DNA of 43,492 bases from Comamonadaceae bacterium (GCA_025356545.1 JANXSU010000064.1:1-43492), one strand, 5' to 3'. Counted from the first letter of the stretch, positions 24,734 through 34,335 are shown. Notes: generated by a model from the sequence alone, not told the origin. Numbers and translations: made by a program.

Positions 24734-27700
24734 TCAGCTCAGGTGCTTGCCTACAATCCCGGCCAGCTCAAACATCGTGACTTGCGGCTTACCAAACACG
24801 TCGAGGAGTTTGGCGTCGGCATTGATGGCGCGCTTGTTAGCGGCGTCTTGCAGGCCGTTGGCTTTGATGTAGTCCCACAGTTTCTTGATGACCTCGGTGC
24901 GCGCCACGGGGTCTGCACCGATGACGGCGGCCAGTGCGGCGCTGGGCTGCTTGCCGCTGGCGGCGGTGGTTTTGCGCGGAGCTTTGGGCTTGGCGACTTT
25001 GACCGCTGCTTTAGTGGTCACTTTTTTGGCAGGTACTTTTTTAGCTGCTGTTTTGGTGCCTTTTTTGGCTGCAACGCCTGCAAAATCTCCACGAGCAGCT
25101 CCTGTTTTTGTAGCGGTCGTTGTTTTGCGTGGTGGGAATTTGCTGGGTGCAAATTCAAAATTCACCTTGCCCGCCGTCGCGTCCCAGGCCAGCATGGCCT
25201 TGAAGGCGCGGCGTGTCCGCATGGAGACAAACTTGTCGAGCAGGTCTGTCTTGCCGGTGGCCAGCAGTTTTTGCATCTGCGAACGCTCAATCGGCTGCTG
25301 CAAGATCATCTGCCCGGTTTTGAAGTCACAGCTTGGTGTCGGTTGGGCCAAGGTGGGTACGGATTTGTCGCAGACATAGTTCTTGCCATGCTCGAAGACC
25401 GTGCCGCCGGTGGCATTGCCTGTCGCCGCGCCGCATTTCGGGCAGGGGCCGAGTGCCTCTTGGGCCGAGAAGTCGATCAGCTCGCCGCTCTCCTCCCCCT
25501 TCTTATCGTCGCCAAAGTCGAATTCGAGTTTGTAGTTTTTCGTCTCTTCGTCAAACTTGATGACCATCTCAGCCGTGAAAGGCCAGCCCGCTTTGGAGCG
25601 GAAACCCTCCAGCGGGCCGATCTTGCGGTCACGCAGGAATTGCTCCACTTCGGCGACTTCAAAAGTACGCCCAGCTGGGGTTTTGCCGAAGGAGAAGCCG
25701 CAACCGTCCTCTTTGCCGCTGATGCCGGTGCAGGTGTAGCGGCGGTAGTTTTCTTTGACGATGCCGCCGCAGTTGGGGCAAGGCGCTGCCAGCGTGGCGT
25801 AGTCGCCGGGGATGGTGTCGCGGTCGTATTCTTTGGCTTTTTTCACCATGCGCTCAGTCATGGCGGCAATCTCGGCCATGAAGGATTCACGGCTTAACTT
25901 GCCCTGCTCCATCAGCGCGAGTTTGTACTCCCACTCGCCGGTGAGAGCGGCTTTGGAGAGTTCTTCAACCCCCAGGCCACGCAGCAGCGTCATGAGCTGA
26001 AAGGCCTTGGCCGTGGGAATCAGCTCGCGGCCTTCGCGCAGCATGTATTTCTCGGCGATCAGGCCCTCGATGATGCTGGAGCGCGTGGCGGGCGTGCCTA
26101 GGCCTTTTTCCTGCATGGCTTCGCGCAGCTCGTCGTCTTCCACCGTCTTGCCTGCGCCCTCCATGGCGCCGAGCAGCGTGGCTTCAGAGTAGCGGGCTGG
26201 GGGGCGGGTTTTCAGGCCCTTGGGGTCAACTGTTTCGGTCTTGACTTTCTCGCCAGGGGCCACGGGCACCAGGCTTTGGCCCTTGTCACCGTCCTTCGCG
26301 TCCGCCACTTCTTCGGCGGCTTCCTTGCCGTAAATGGCCAGCCAACCTGGCTTGACCAGTACCTTGCCCTCGGTCTTGAAGGCGTGCTGGGCAGCCGTGG
26401 TGATGCGGGTAGTGACTTGGTATTCGGCACTGGGGAAGAACACCGCCATGAAGCGGCGCACCACCAGGTCGTACACCTTTTGCTCGGCCTCGCTCAGGCC
26501 GCTAGGTGCTTGCAGTGTGGGGATGATGGCGAAGTGGTCGCTCACCTTGGCGTTGTCAAAAATGCGCTTGCTAGGGCGCACGTAGCCGCCTTTGATGGCG
26601 GTGGCCGCAAAGGGGGCCAAATGCCGCATGCCGCTGTCGGCCAGCATGGCAAAGGTGTCTTTGACCACCGGCACGTAGTCCTCGGGCAGGTTGCGTGAAT
26701 CGGTACGCGGGTAGGTCAGGGCCTTGTGGCGCTCGTACAGGCTTTGCGCGATGGACAGCGTCGTCTTGGCTGAGTAGCCAAACTTGCCATTGGCCTCGCG
26801 TTGCAGACTGGTCAGGTCAAACAGCAGGGGTGAGGCTTGGGTGGTGGGCTTGCTTTCTTCCGTCACCGTGGCGTTTTGGCCACGCACGGCGTCGGCAATG
26901 GCCTGGGCTTCGCGCTCGGTCCAGACGCGGTCGGCCTTAAGTTCGGCGTCGGGCTCGTCGGTGTTGCCCGCAGCGGCATTGGCGGCGGCTTTTTTCCAGC
27001 TCGGGTCGAACCACTTGGCGGTGTACTCACCGGCCTGCGCGCCAAATGTGGCGTGCACCTCCCAGTAGTTGCGGCTGACGAATTTGCGGATTTGTTCTTC
27101 GCGCTCCACCACCACCGACAGGGTAGGCGTCTGCACCCGGCCCACGGTGGTCAAAAAGAAGCCACCATCACGTGAGTTGAAAGCCGTCATGGCGCGCGTG
27201 CCGTTGATGCCAACCAGCCAATCGGCCTCAGAACGGCAGCGTGCGGCGTCAGCCAGGGGTTGCATCTGCTTGTCGGTGCGCAGGGCGCCAAAACCGTCAC
27301 GGATGGCCTGTGGCGTCATGGATTGCAACCAGAGACGGCTGACCGGCTTACCCAGGGGCTTAGCACCACCGGCGTACTGCTCAATCAGGCGAAAGATCAA
27401 CTCACCTTCGCGGCCCGCATCGCAGGCGTTGATGATTTTGTCAACGTCTTTGCGCTTGGCCTGCTTGATGACGGCGTTCAGTCGCGTCTTGGTTTTGTCC
27501 ACCGGTTTCAGGTCAAAGTGCGGCGGGATGACGGGCAGGTGGGCAAAGCTCCACTTGCCGCGTTTGACGTCATAGGCCTCGGGGGCTTGGATCTCTACCA
27601 AGTGGCCGACGGCGCTGGTGACGACGTAGGTGTCGCTCTCAAAGTACTCATCGTGCTTATCGAACTTGCCCGCCAATGGCGTGAGGGCGCGCACGATGTC

Positions 27701-27760
27701 TTGGGCGACCGAGGGCTTTTCTGCAATGACCAAAGTTTTACCGACAGCGATATTTTTCAT
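24734..27760 (-). CDS. topB: DNA topoisomerase III with lysine-rich tail and SWIB domain
   Basis: A 1008-residue type IA topoisomerase; the start MKNIAVGKTLVIAEKPSVAQ at 27760 gives a proper TOPRIM beginning, while the frame upstream is low-complexity. TOPRIM acidic residues are in AEKPS and DAGREGE (114-120); the catalytic Tyr350 is in TYPRTDSR. Two zinc-finger regions follow, CPNCGG...CTGISGKEDGCGF and CPKCGAATG...YVCDK. Then comes a lysine/alanine-rich stretch resembling histone H1 (AAKKGTKTAAKKVPAKKVTT), and the last ~75 residues form a SWIB domain (VIKKLWDYIKANGLQDAANK ... MFELAGIVGKHL). It cuts one DNA strand to resolve catenanes and recombination intermediates. Divergent from the SET-domain gene. 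Confidence 0.93.
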   Translation of the reverse strand: MKNIAVGKTLVIAEKPSVAQDIVRALTPLAGKFDKHDEYFESDTYVVTSAVGHLVEIQAPEAYDVKRGKWSFAHLPVIPPHFDLKPVDKTKTRLNAVIKQAKRKDVDKIINACDAGREGELIFRLIEQYAGGAKPLGKPVSRLWLQSMTPQAIRDGFGALRTDKQMQPLADAARCRSEADWLVGINGTRAMTAFNSRDGGFFLTTVGRVQTPTLSVVVEREEQIRKFVSRNYWEVHATFGAQAGEYTAKWFDPSWKKAAANAAAGNTDEPDAELKADRVWTEREAQAIADAVRGQNATVTEESKPTTQASPLLFDLTSLQREANGKFGYSAKTTLSIAQSLYERHKALTYPRTDSRNLPEDYVPVVKDTFAMLADSGMRHLAPFAATAIKGGYVRPSKRIFDNAKVSDHFAIIPTLQAPSGLSEAEQKVYDLVVRRFMAVFFPSAEYQVTTRITTAAQHAFKTEGKVLVKPGWLAIYGKEAAEEVADAKDGDKGQSLVPVAPGEKVKTETVDPKGLKTRPPARYSEATLLGAMEGAGKTVEDDELREAMQEKGLGTPATRSSIIEGLIAEKYMLREGRELIPTAKAFQLMTLLRGLGVEELSKAALTGEWEYKLALMEQGKLSRESFMAEIAAMTERMVKKAKEYDRDTIPGDYATLAAPCPNCGGIVKENYRRYTCTGISGKEDGCGFSFGKTPAGRTFEVAEVEQFLRDRKIGPLEGFRSKAGWPFTAEMVIKFDEETKNYKLEFDFGDDKKGEESGELIDFSAQEALGPCPKCGAATGNATGGTVFEHGKNYVCDKSVPTLAQPTPSCDFKTGQMILQQPIERSQMQKLLATGKTDLLDKFVSMRTRRAFKAMLAWDATAGKVNFEFAPSKFPPRKTTTATKTGAARGDFAGVAAKKGTKTAAKKVPAKKVTTKAAVKVAKPKAPRKTTAASGKQPSAALAAVIGADPVARTEVIKKLWDYIKANGLQDAANKRAINADAKLLDVFGKPQVTMFELAGIVGKHLS

Positions 27761-27862
27761 CTGACTACAATCCAGTTTCTCGCGCACGCATGTGTGCGCG
27801 CCAGCACGCGGGCACGCACCTGCGCGCACCCATACGAGTTCACCTTACCAAATTTTTTAAAC
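27761..27862. promoter_or_regulatory. divergent topB/SET-gene control region with inverted repeat
   Basis: This 102-bp gap serves both genes. It holds an inverted repeat, CGCGCAC (27781-27787) and GTGCGCG (27794-27800), and further CGCAC/GTGCG-like runs that look like a G/C-rich operator. A TACAAT hexamer at 27768-27773 could be a -10 element for the plus strand. No ribosome site is obvious before the GTG of the SET gene. Confidence 0.35.
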
Positions 27863-28339
27863 GTGTCCAAAAAATCAGCCCCCGTATCTGGTCGCCGCAT
27901 TCAAGTTCGCCGTTCCGGTGTGCATGGCAAGGGTGTGTTTGCGGTGCAGAATTTGGCCGAGGGTGAAACCCTGATCGAGTACACGGGTGAGGTGGTGACC
28001 TGGGCTGAGGCGCAAGCACGCCACCCGCATGATCCGAGCGACCCGAACCACACGTTTTATTTTCACATTGATGAAGACCATGTCATCGACGGCAAGGTGG
28101 ATGGCAACTCTTCGCGCTGGATCAACCACAGCTGCGCGCCCAACTGCGAGGCCGATGAGGACGAGGGCCGCGTCTTCATCAAAGCCTTGCGCAACATCAA
28201 GGCCGGTGAAGAGCTCAACTACGACTACGGTCTGATGATTGACGAGCGCTACACGCCCAAGCTCAAGGCCGAATACCCTTGCTGGTGCGGCGCAAAAACA
28301 TGCCGGGGCACCTTGTTGGCACCCAAGCGCAAGCGTTAA
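27863..28339 (+). CDS. SET-domain protein (putative lysine methyltransferase)
   Basis: A 158-residue single-domain SET protein; the GTG at 27863 is chosen because homologous sequence begins right after it. The motifs are complete: VRRSGVHGKGVFAVQNL (S-adenosylmethionine site), RWINHSCAPNC (the NHSCxPN signature), EELNYDYG (catalytic Tyr region), and a post-SET cysteine cluster CWCGAKTCRG. Bacterial SET proteins may methylate lysines of basic DNA-binding proteins. It is divergent from topB, whose product has a lysine-rich tail. Confidence 0.87.
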   Translation: MSKKSAPVSGRRIQVRRSGVHGKGVFAVQNLAEGETLIEYTGEVVTWAEAQARHPHDPSDPNHTFYFHIDEDHVIDGKVDGNSSRWINHSCAPNCEADEDEGRVFIKALRNIKAGEELNYDYGLMIDERYTPKLKAEYPCWCGAKTCRGTLLAPKRKR

Positions 28340-28364
28340 GCCCATTGCGCGAGCCCCACCATAC

Positions 28365-28389
28365 CCGTTCGGACTGAGCTTGTCGAAGT
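28365..28389 (+). repeat. REP-like half element (family A) at the birA start
   Basis: CCCGTTCGGACTGAGCTTGTCGAAG-type sequence, matching one arm of the full copy at 5289-5348. The likely TTG start codon of birA (28380) lies inside it. Confidence 0.65.
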
Positions 28390-29150
28390 TATTACCTATC
28401 CAGTGGCCCGCAGAGGCCATCTGGGAGGCCGTGTCGCCCTTGTTGCCGAGCTTCTCGGTGGAAATCCTGCCCCAGCTCGACTCCACCAATTCCGAGTTGA
28501 TGCGCCGCGCTCGTGCGGGCCAGACCGACCCCATTCTTCTTGTTGCCGAATCACAAACCGCCGGGCGCGGGCGCTTGGGTCGGGAGTGGTTAAGTCAGGG
28601 TGCAAGTACGCCCGCATTGACGTTTTCCGTTGGCTTGCCGCTGCACAGTCCCGACTGGTCCGGCCTGTCCCTGGTCGTGGGCGTGAGTGTGGCGACCAGT
28701 CTGCACCCTGAGCTGCAGCTGAAATGGCCTAACGATGTCTGGTTTCAAGGGCGCAAGCTGGCCGGCATTCTGATTGAAACCCTGACCATGGGTTCGACGC
28801 GTTATGCCGTGATCGGCGTGGGCCTCAATATCGGGCCGCGTGAGTCAACGGGTTTGAGCACGGCCCCGGCCTGGTTGCAGGAGCTGCTGCCCGGCGTTGA
28901 CGCCCCGCAGGCCCTGCTGCGTATCGCGCCTGCCCTACTACAGGCGGTGCAGCGTTTTGAAGCGCAAGGCTTGGCCCCCTTCCTCAAGACCTACGCGGTG
29001 CGAGATGCCCTGGCCGGACGCGCTGTGACCCTGAGCGACGGCACGTACGGGCAAGCCCAGGGTGTGGACGACAGCGGTGCCTTGCTGGTGCATACTGACG
29101 CGGGCCTGAAAAAAATCAGTAGCGCTGAGGTCAGCGTGCGCCCGTCCTAA
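28380..29150 (+). CDS. birA: biotin--[acetyl-CoA-carboxylase] ligase
   Basis: About 256 residues from a TTG at 28380; no in-frame ATG lies before the conserved domain, and sequence further upstream is antisense or shadow of the SET gene. The biotin-protein ligase signature GRGRLGREW (62-70) binds biotinyl-AMP, and KWPNDVWFQGRKLAGIL (115-131) holds the catalytic lysine. The C-terminal small domain ends with GALLVHTDAGLKKISSAEVS. It lacks the N-terminal helix-turn-helix of E. coli BirA, so it should only attach biotin and not repress transcription. No strong ribosome site is visible at the chosen start, so the true start is uncertain within a few codons. Confidence 0.85.
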   Translation: MSKLLPIQWPAEAIWEAVSPLLPSFSVEILPQLDSTNSELMRRARAGQTDPILLVAESQTAGRGRLGREWLSQGASTPALTFSVGLPLHSPDWSGLSLVVGVSVATSLHPELQLKWPNDVWFQGRKLAGILIETLTMGSTRYAVIGVGLNIGPRESTGLSTAPAWLQELLPGVDAPQALLRIAPALLQAVQRFEAQGLAPFLKTYAVRDALAGRAVTLSDGTYGQAQGVDDSGALLVHTDAGLKKISSAEVSVRPS

Positions 29151-29168
29151 CTCGCCGCTCTATCTGTC

Positions 29169-29828
29169 ATGTTGCGTTTCTTCGTTTTGCTGCTCCTCTT
29201 GCTCAATGGCCTTTACTTCGCTTGGTCGCACGAATTGTTGCGGGGCTATGGTTTTGGGCCGACCCAGACCGGTGAGCCACAGCGCCTGAGTCGACAAATT
29301 CAACCTGAAGCCATAAGAATTTTGTCTGCCAAAGAATTGGCGGACGAAACGGTGTCTGAGCCGACTCACGCCAAATCCACTGAATGTTTGCAAGCCGGTT
29401 TATTTGATGCTCGCCAAGCCGATGTTCTGCGTCAGGCGCTCAAGGCAAGCTTGCCGGAGGGGGCTTGGATTTTGACCCCCGTAACGAACCCTGCCCGCTG
29501 GATTGTGTACATGGGTAAGTACCCGAATACTGATGCATTGCTTAAAAAGCGCAAAGAATTGTTAGCCCTTAAATTAACCGTAGAACCTTTGCGCAATCCC
29601 AATCTGGAGCCCGGCATTTCGCTGGGAGGCTTTGAAACCCAGGCAGCAGCTAATGCGGCATTGGTTTCGTTTAACCAGCGTGGGGTTAAGACAGCGAACG
29701 TGGTTCTCGAGCAGGGGCTTGTCACAGGCAGTCGGCTCAAGTTGCCTGCCGTAGATGACGCCTTGCGTGCACGATTGAGCACCTTGAAGCCCGAGGTGAT
29801 CAACAAGCCTTTACAGACTTGCGGCTAG
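29169..29828 (+). CDS. membrane-anchored SPOR-like protein
   Basis: A 219-residue protein with one N-terminal membrane segment (MLRFFVLLLLLLNGLYFAWS) and a periplasmic rest. Residues about 100-165 (WIVYMGKYPNTDALLKKRKE ... GISLGGFETQAAANAAL) resemble the SPOR fold that binds denuded peptidoglycan glycans. It follows birA by 18 bases, an arrangement I associate with other Burkholderiales. It is probably an envelope or cell-division accessory; function not established. Confidence 0.7.
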   Translation: MLRFFVLLLLLLNGLYFAWSHELLRGYGFGPTQTGEPQRLSRQIQPEAIRILSAKELADETVSEPTHAKSTECLQAGLFDARQADVLRQALKASLPEGAWILTPVTNPARWIVYMGKYPNTDALLKKRKELLALKLTVEPLRNPNLEPGISLGGFETQAAANAALVSFNQRGVKTANVVLEQGLVTGSRLKLPAVDDALRARLSTLKPEVINKPLQTCG

Positions 29829-29844
29829 TTCGCTCGTGGGGCCC

Positions 29845-31269
29845 CTAGAACCGCACTGTGAAGCGTGCACCTGGTGAGAGTTGTCCCGCCCGTGTGTCGC
29901 TCAGGCTGACGCTGGCTTGGTGCTGACGGGCGATTTCTTTGACGATGGACAAACCCAGACCTGAGCCATCAGCCTCGACCCCGAGTGCACGGTAAAACGG
30001 CTCGAACACCCGTATCCGCTCCGCTTCGGGGATGCCCGGTCCCGAGTCCTCCACCTGAAGCAGGAGCGCCTGGTTTACAGGGTCAAGTAGTACCCGCGCG
30101 GTGATGACGGCAGGTTGTTCTGCGCTCGAGGGGGTGTAGTTGATGGCGTTGTCCAGCAGGTTGCGCACCATCTCCTTGAGCAAGGTGGGGTTGCCCTGCA
30201 GCATCACGCCCGGCGAGCCGGGTTCGAGCCCTTCGAAGCCCAGGTCAATGTGTTTGTCCATGGCGCGCGGCACACAGTCGCGCACCACGTCCATGGTCAG
30301 GCGCGCCAGGTCGCAGGCTTGCCTGTTGATGGCGGTATTGCCGCCCTCGGCACGGGCCAGGGCGAGCAACTGATTGACGGTGTGCGTGGCGCGTATGCTG
30401 GCACGCCCAATCTGACGCAGTGACTGCTTTAACTCCTCGGTGTTGGCACCTTCGCGCAGTGCAAGATCGGCCTGCATGCGCAAACCCGCAAGTGGGGTTT
30501 TGAGTTGGTGCGCGGCGTCGGCCAGAAAACGCTTTTGGGTGGCCATCGAATCCTGTAGGCGCTGTAACAAGTCATTGACCGAGGTCACCAAGGGCGCGAC
30601 TTCAATGGGGACGGTTTGTGCGTCCAGTGGGCTCAGGTCATCGGGTTTGCGGACCCGGATGCGGGCTTCGAGTCGGCTAAGGGGCTTGATGGCCTGAACC
30701 AGCGCTAGCCAGACCAGCAGCACAGCCATGGGCAAGGTGACGAATTGCGGCAGCATCACGCCTTTGATAATTTCTGCCGCCAGTACCGAACGTTTGTCCA
30801 GTGTTTCAGCCACTTGTACCAGCGCTAATTTGGTTTCGGGAAGGTTCAGCGGGACCCACATGTAGGCGACTCGAATCGCCGTGCCGTGAAATTCGTCATC
30901 GCGCAGTTGAACTTGACCAGGGGTGGTCGTGTCGGCATCCGTAGGCAAGGGGAAATCACGCTCGCCGCTCATGTACACCCCGCGCGGGCCGATCACTTGA
31001 TAGTAGACCGTGTCGGCGTCATCGGCACGCAGCAGTTCGCGCGCAGGCAGGGGTAAATTAAAACTTACCCGCTGATCTTTGACGGTGACCAGTTGTGCCA
31101 GCGCGCTCACGTTGTATTCCAGAGCGCGGTCAAAGGGCTTGCCTGCAATGCCTTGTGCCACCAGCCAAGTCAACACGAGGCTGACAGGCCACAGCAGCAG
31201 CAGCGGCGTGAGCATCCAGTCCAGGATTTCACCGAACAGTGAACGCTGATCGCGTTGAAAAATATTCAT
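29845..31269 (-). CDS. sensor histidine kinase (TctE/QseC-like)
   Basis: A 474-residue kinase. Membrane segments at about 18-38 and 172-193 enclose a ~130-residue periplasmic sensor region. The H-box is FLADAAHQLKTPLAGL with His254 as phosphoacceptor; N-box NLLDNAINYTP, G1 DSGPGIP and G2 GSGLGLSIV are all intact. It overlaps its response regulator by four bases. It resembles the TctE sensor for tricarboxylates, which would suit a genome rich in Bug receptors, but no transport genes are adjacent, so the signal is unknown. Confidence 0.88.
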   Translation of the reverse strand: MNIFQRDQRSLFGEILDWMLTPLLLLWPVSLVLTWLVAQGIAGKPFDRALEYNVSALAQLVTVKDQRVSFNLPLPARELLRADDADTVYYQVIGPRGVYMSGERDFPLPTDADTTTPGQVQLRDDEFHGTAIRVAYMWVPLNLPETKLALVQVAETLDKRSVLAAEIIKGVMLPQFVTLPMAVLLVWLALVQAIKPLSRLEARIRVRKPDDLSPLDAQTVPIEVAPLVTSVNDLLQRLQDSMATQKRFLADAAHQLKTPLAGLRMQADLALREGANTEELKQSLRQIGRASIRATHTVNQLLALARAEGGNTAINRQACDLARLTMDVVRDCVPRAMDKHIDLGFEGLEPGSPGVMLQGNPTLLKEMVRNLLDNAINYTPSSAEQPAVITARVLLDPVNQALLLQVEDSGPGIPEAERIRVFEPFYRALGVEADGSGLGLSIVKEIARQHQASVSLSDTRAGQLSPGARFTVRF

Positions 31270-31940
31270 CCGCTAATTTTTTCCAGGCAATAGCCCAGGC
31301 CCCGCACGGTTGCGATACGGATCGGACCTTTTTCGATCTTCTTGCGCAGGCGGTGGATATAGACCTCAATGGCGTTGTTGCTCACCTCTTCGCCCCACTC
31401 GCACAGACGCTCCACCAGTTGATCTTTGCTGACCAGTCGACCTGTGCGCTGAAGCAAAACTTCAAGCAACCCCAGTTCGCGTGCCGACAGCTCGACCATC
31501 TTGCCGTCAATCGTGGCTACACGCCCGGTCTGGTCGTACACCAACGGGCCATGCTTGATCATGCTGCTGGTGTTGCCCGCACCGCGGCGAACCAATGCTC
31601 GCACACGAGCTTCCAGCTCTTGCAGACTGAAGGGCTTGGCCATGTAGTCGTCCGCGCCATAGTCCAATCCTTTGACGCGTTCTTCCACACTGTCGGCGGC
31701 CGTCAGGATCAACACCGGCAGTGCGGAGCCACGCGAGCGCAGGCGTTTCAAGACCTCCAGACCGTGCATGGTGGGCAGCCCCAAGTCCAAGATCAGCAGG
31801 TCAAACTCTGTGTTGGTCATGAGTGCTGCGTCGGCTTGTGTACCGCTGGCGACATGATCCACCGCGGCACCAGAGTTGCGCAGCGTGCGCATCAGCCCAT
31901 CGGCCAGAACCTGGTCGTCTTCGGCAATCAAAATTCGCAT
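31266..31940 (-). CDS. OmpR-family response regulator (TctD-like)
   Basis: A 224-residue regulator from the ATG at 31940 (AGGAG upstream). The receiver domain has Asp8/Asp9, the phosphoacceptor Asp52 in ILDLGLP, Thr80 and Lys102 (AKPF). The C-terminal winged helix includes VSNNAIEVYIHRLRKKI and the VRGLGYCL wing. Phosphorylated by the overlapping histidine kinase, it should bind DNA as a dimer. Its targets are not evident in the window. Confidence 0.9.
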   Translation of the reverse strand: MRILIAEDDQVLADGLMRTLRNSGAAVDHVASGTQADAALMTNTEFDLLILDLGLPTMHGLEVLKRLRSRGSALPVLILTAADSVEERVKGLDYGADDYMAKPFSLQELEARVRALVRRGAGNTSSMIKHGPLVYDQTGRVATIDGKMVELSARELGLLEVLLQRTGRLVSKDQLVERLCEWGEEVSNNAIEVYIHRLRKKIEKGPIRIATVRGLGYCLEKISG

Positions 31941-31995
31941 GGGAGTCTCCTGGGAGGGGTGGGCTGACACTGAGGCAATTTTAGGCCCCACAAGC

Positions 31996-32478
31996 TCAAG
32001 TGGCGTAGGCCTCCAGACCTAGGGTAATCACGGTGGCAATCTCAGGCCCTACGGCTTGGCGGAGTTCGTCTTCGGCCTGGCCCACGGCCTGTTGGAAGGC
32101 TTGCAGCCAAGCCAGGCCATCGGGGGTGAAGCACACCAGCCGTGCGCGGGCGTCACGCAGATCGGGCGTGCGCGTGACTAGGCCCCAGGCGTCACACTGG
32201 TCCACCAGCTTGCCCATGGCCTGTTTGCTCATGCCTGCCAACCCGGCCAGTTCGGTCAGGCGCGAGCCCTCCAGTGCCAGGTGGCGTGTGATGTGGATGT
32301 GGGCAGCGCTGACCTGGCCCCGTGCCGCCAGGTTGGACAGCGCCAGCGGCACGTCTGGATTGTTTGCCATCAACTGCAACACGCGCGCGTCAAAACGGCG
32401 CATGGCGAGGCCCAGCAAACGCCCCAGATGGGTTTGACGCCAGCCGGATGTAGGTGGAGAGAAAGTGTTACTGGTCAT
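31996..32478 (-). CDS. MarR-family transcriptional regulator
   Basis: A 160-residue winged-helix protein. The recognition region is LTELAGLAGMSKQAMGKLVD and the wing is TPDLRDARARLVCFTPDG, flanked by the dimerisation helices. MarR proteins usually repress neighbouring genes until a small aromatic ligand binds. The start codon lies only a few bases after a copy of repeat family C, so its leader is formed by the repeat. It is divergent from recA, and its target could be itself or the two-component pair downstream. Confidence 0.85.
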   Translation of the reverse strand: MTSNTFSPPTSGWRQTHLGRLLGLAMRRFDARVLQLMANNPDVPLALSNLAARGQVSAAHIHITRHLALEGSRLTELAGLAGMSKQAMGKLVDQCDAWGLVTRTPDLRDARARLVCFTPDGLAWLQAFQQAVGQAEDELRQAVGPEIATVITLGLEAYAT

Positions 32479-32481
32479 CCT

Positions 32482-32545
32482 TAATCAGTTGGCACAGACC
32501 GCTGACTCGCTTCGTGTGGCTGCGGTCTGCCTCGCAAGGTTTTCT
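32482..32545 (-). repeat. dispersed repeat family C, copy 3
   Basis: On the minus strand it reads CTTGCGAGGCAGACCGCAGC ... CAACTGATTA. The forward arms GGCACAGACCGC (32491-32502) and GCGGTCTGCC (32522-32531) form a strong stem with a two-base bulge. It ends four bases from the marR start codon, in the same orientation to the gene as copies 1 and 2. Confidence 0.78.
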
Positions 32546-32574
32546 AATAGTAAATCAAACTGACTAAAAATAGT

Positions 32575-32624
32575 GTTTACTTGTTTCAATAAGCTGTATT
32601 AAACTACTGTTCAAGCATCCAGCC
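32575..32624 (+). promoter_or_regulatory. recA promoter with LexA box
   Basis: TACTGT-TCAAGCAT-CCAGCC at 32605-32624 fits CTGT-N8-CCAG, a variant known from the E. coli uvrB LexA box. A TATTAA at 32597-32602 with a TTTAC-type hexamer 15-16 bases upstream is a reasonable promoter, so LexA would cover the start of transcription. recA begins about 60 bases downstream. Confidence 0.6.
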
Positions 32625-32683
32625 TGTTGTTAAAAGCAGCAGATGGATTGAATCACACTCAACGTTAAACCAAGGAGCTCTTC

Positions 32684-33775
<1,092 letters not shown>

Positions 33776-33781
33776 CCGTTC

Positions 33782-33808
33782 GTCATTCCCGCGTAGGCCG
33801 GAATCTAG
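33782..33808 (+). repeat. short hairpin repeat (family B), copy 2
   Basis: GTCATTCCCGCGTAGGCCGG-type sequence, an imperfect copy of the element at 8295-8321. It sits in the recA-recX gap and may reduce read-through into recX. Confidence 0.6.
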
Positions 33809-33834
33809 GGCGGCACTGGCACTAGGCTTTTAAA

Positions 33835-34296
33835 TTGTCCAATACATCTATTTCCCTTAAAGGCCGTGCGCTGCGCCTGCTCAGCGGGCGTGAGTATTCC
33901 CGCCTTGAGCTAGAGCGCAAACTGGCCCGTTTTGAGGAAGTGCCGGGCACGCTGGACAAAGCCTTGGATGAGCTGCAAGCCAAGAACTTTATTGATGAGC
34001 AACGCGTTGTGGACTCCGTTGTCCATCGCCGCTCTGCCAAGCTGGGCGTGGCGCGGATTCAGCAGGAGTTGCAGGGCAAGGGCTTGGATCCGCAAGCCGT
34101 GGCTGAGGCGGTGAGCGACTTGCGCGCAACGGAGTTGGCACGGGCGCGCGAGGTCTGGCGCAAAAAGTTTGGTGAGCCCGCTGCCGATGCCAAAGCGCGC
34201 GCCAGTCAGATGCGCTTTTTGGCCAGCCGAGGCTTTGGTGGCGATGTAATTCGACGGGTGGTGGCAGAAGCACCAGATGAGATGTTTGAGGATTGA
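33835..34296 (+). CDS. recX: regulatory protein RecX
   Basis: A 153-residue RecX from a TTG at 33835 (TTGTCCAATACATC). The family's helical repeats are seen in GRALRLLSGREYSRLELERK and DELQAKNFIDEQRVVDSVVH. RecX caps RecA filaments and limits their growth. Its place 59 bp after recA is the usual one. The weak TTG start and the hairpin upstream fit low expression relative to RecA. Confidence 0.9.
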   Translation: MSNTSISLKGRALRLLSGREYSRLELERKLARFEEVPGTLDKALDELQAKNFIDEQRVVDSVVHRRSAKLGVARIQQELQGKGLDPQAVAEAVSDLRATELARAREVWRKKFGEPAADAKARASQMRFLASRGFGGDVIRRVVAEAPDEMFED

Positions 34297-34335
34297 ATTT
34301 ACAGGCTCTATTGACCTACAGAGCAATGAAATACG

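Noticed and set aside
27260-27862. Long plus-strand extension of the SET-gene frame upstream of 27863
   Set aside because: It runs antisense through topB, and SET homology begins only after the GTG at 27863.
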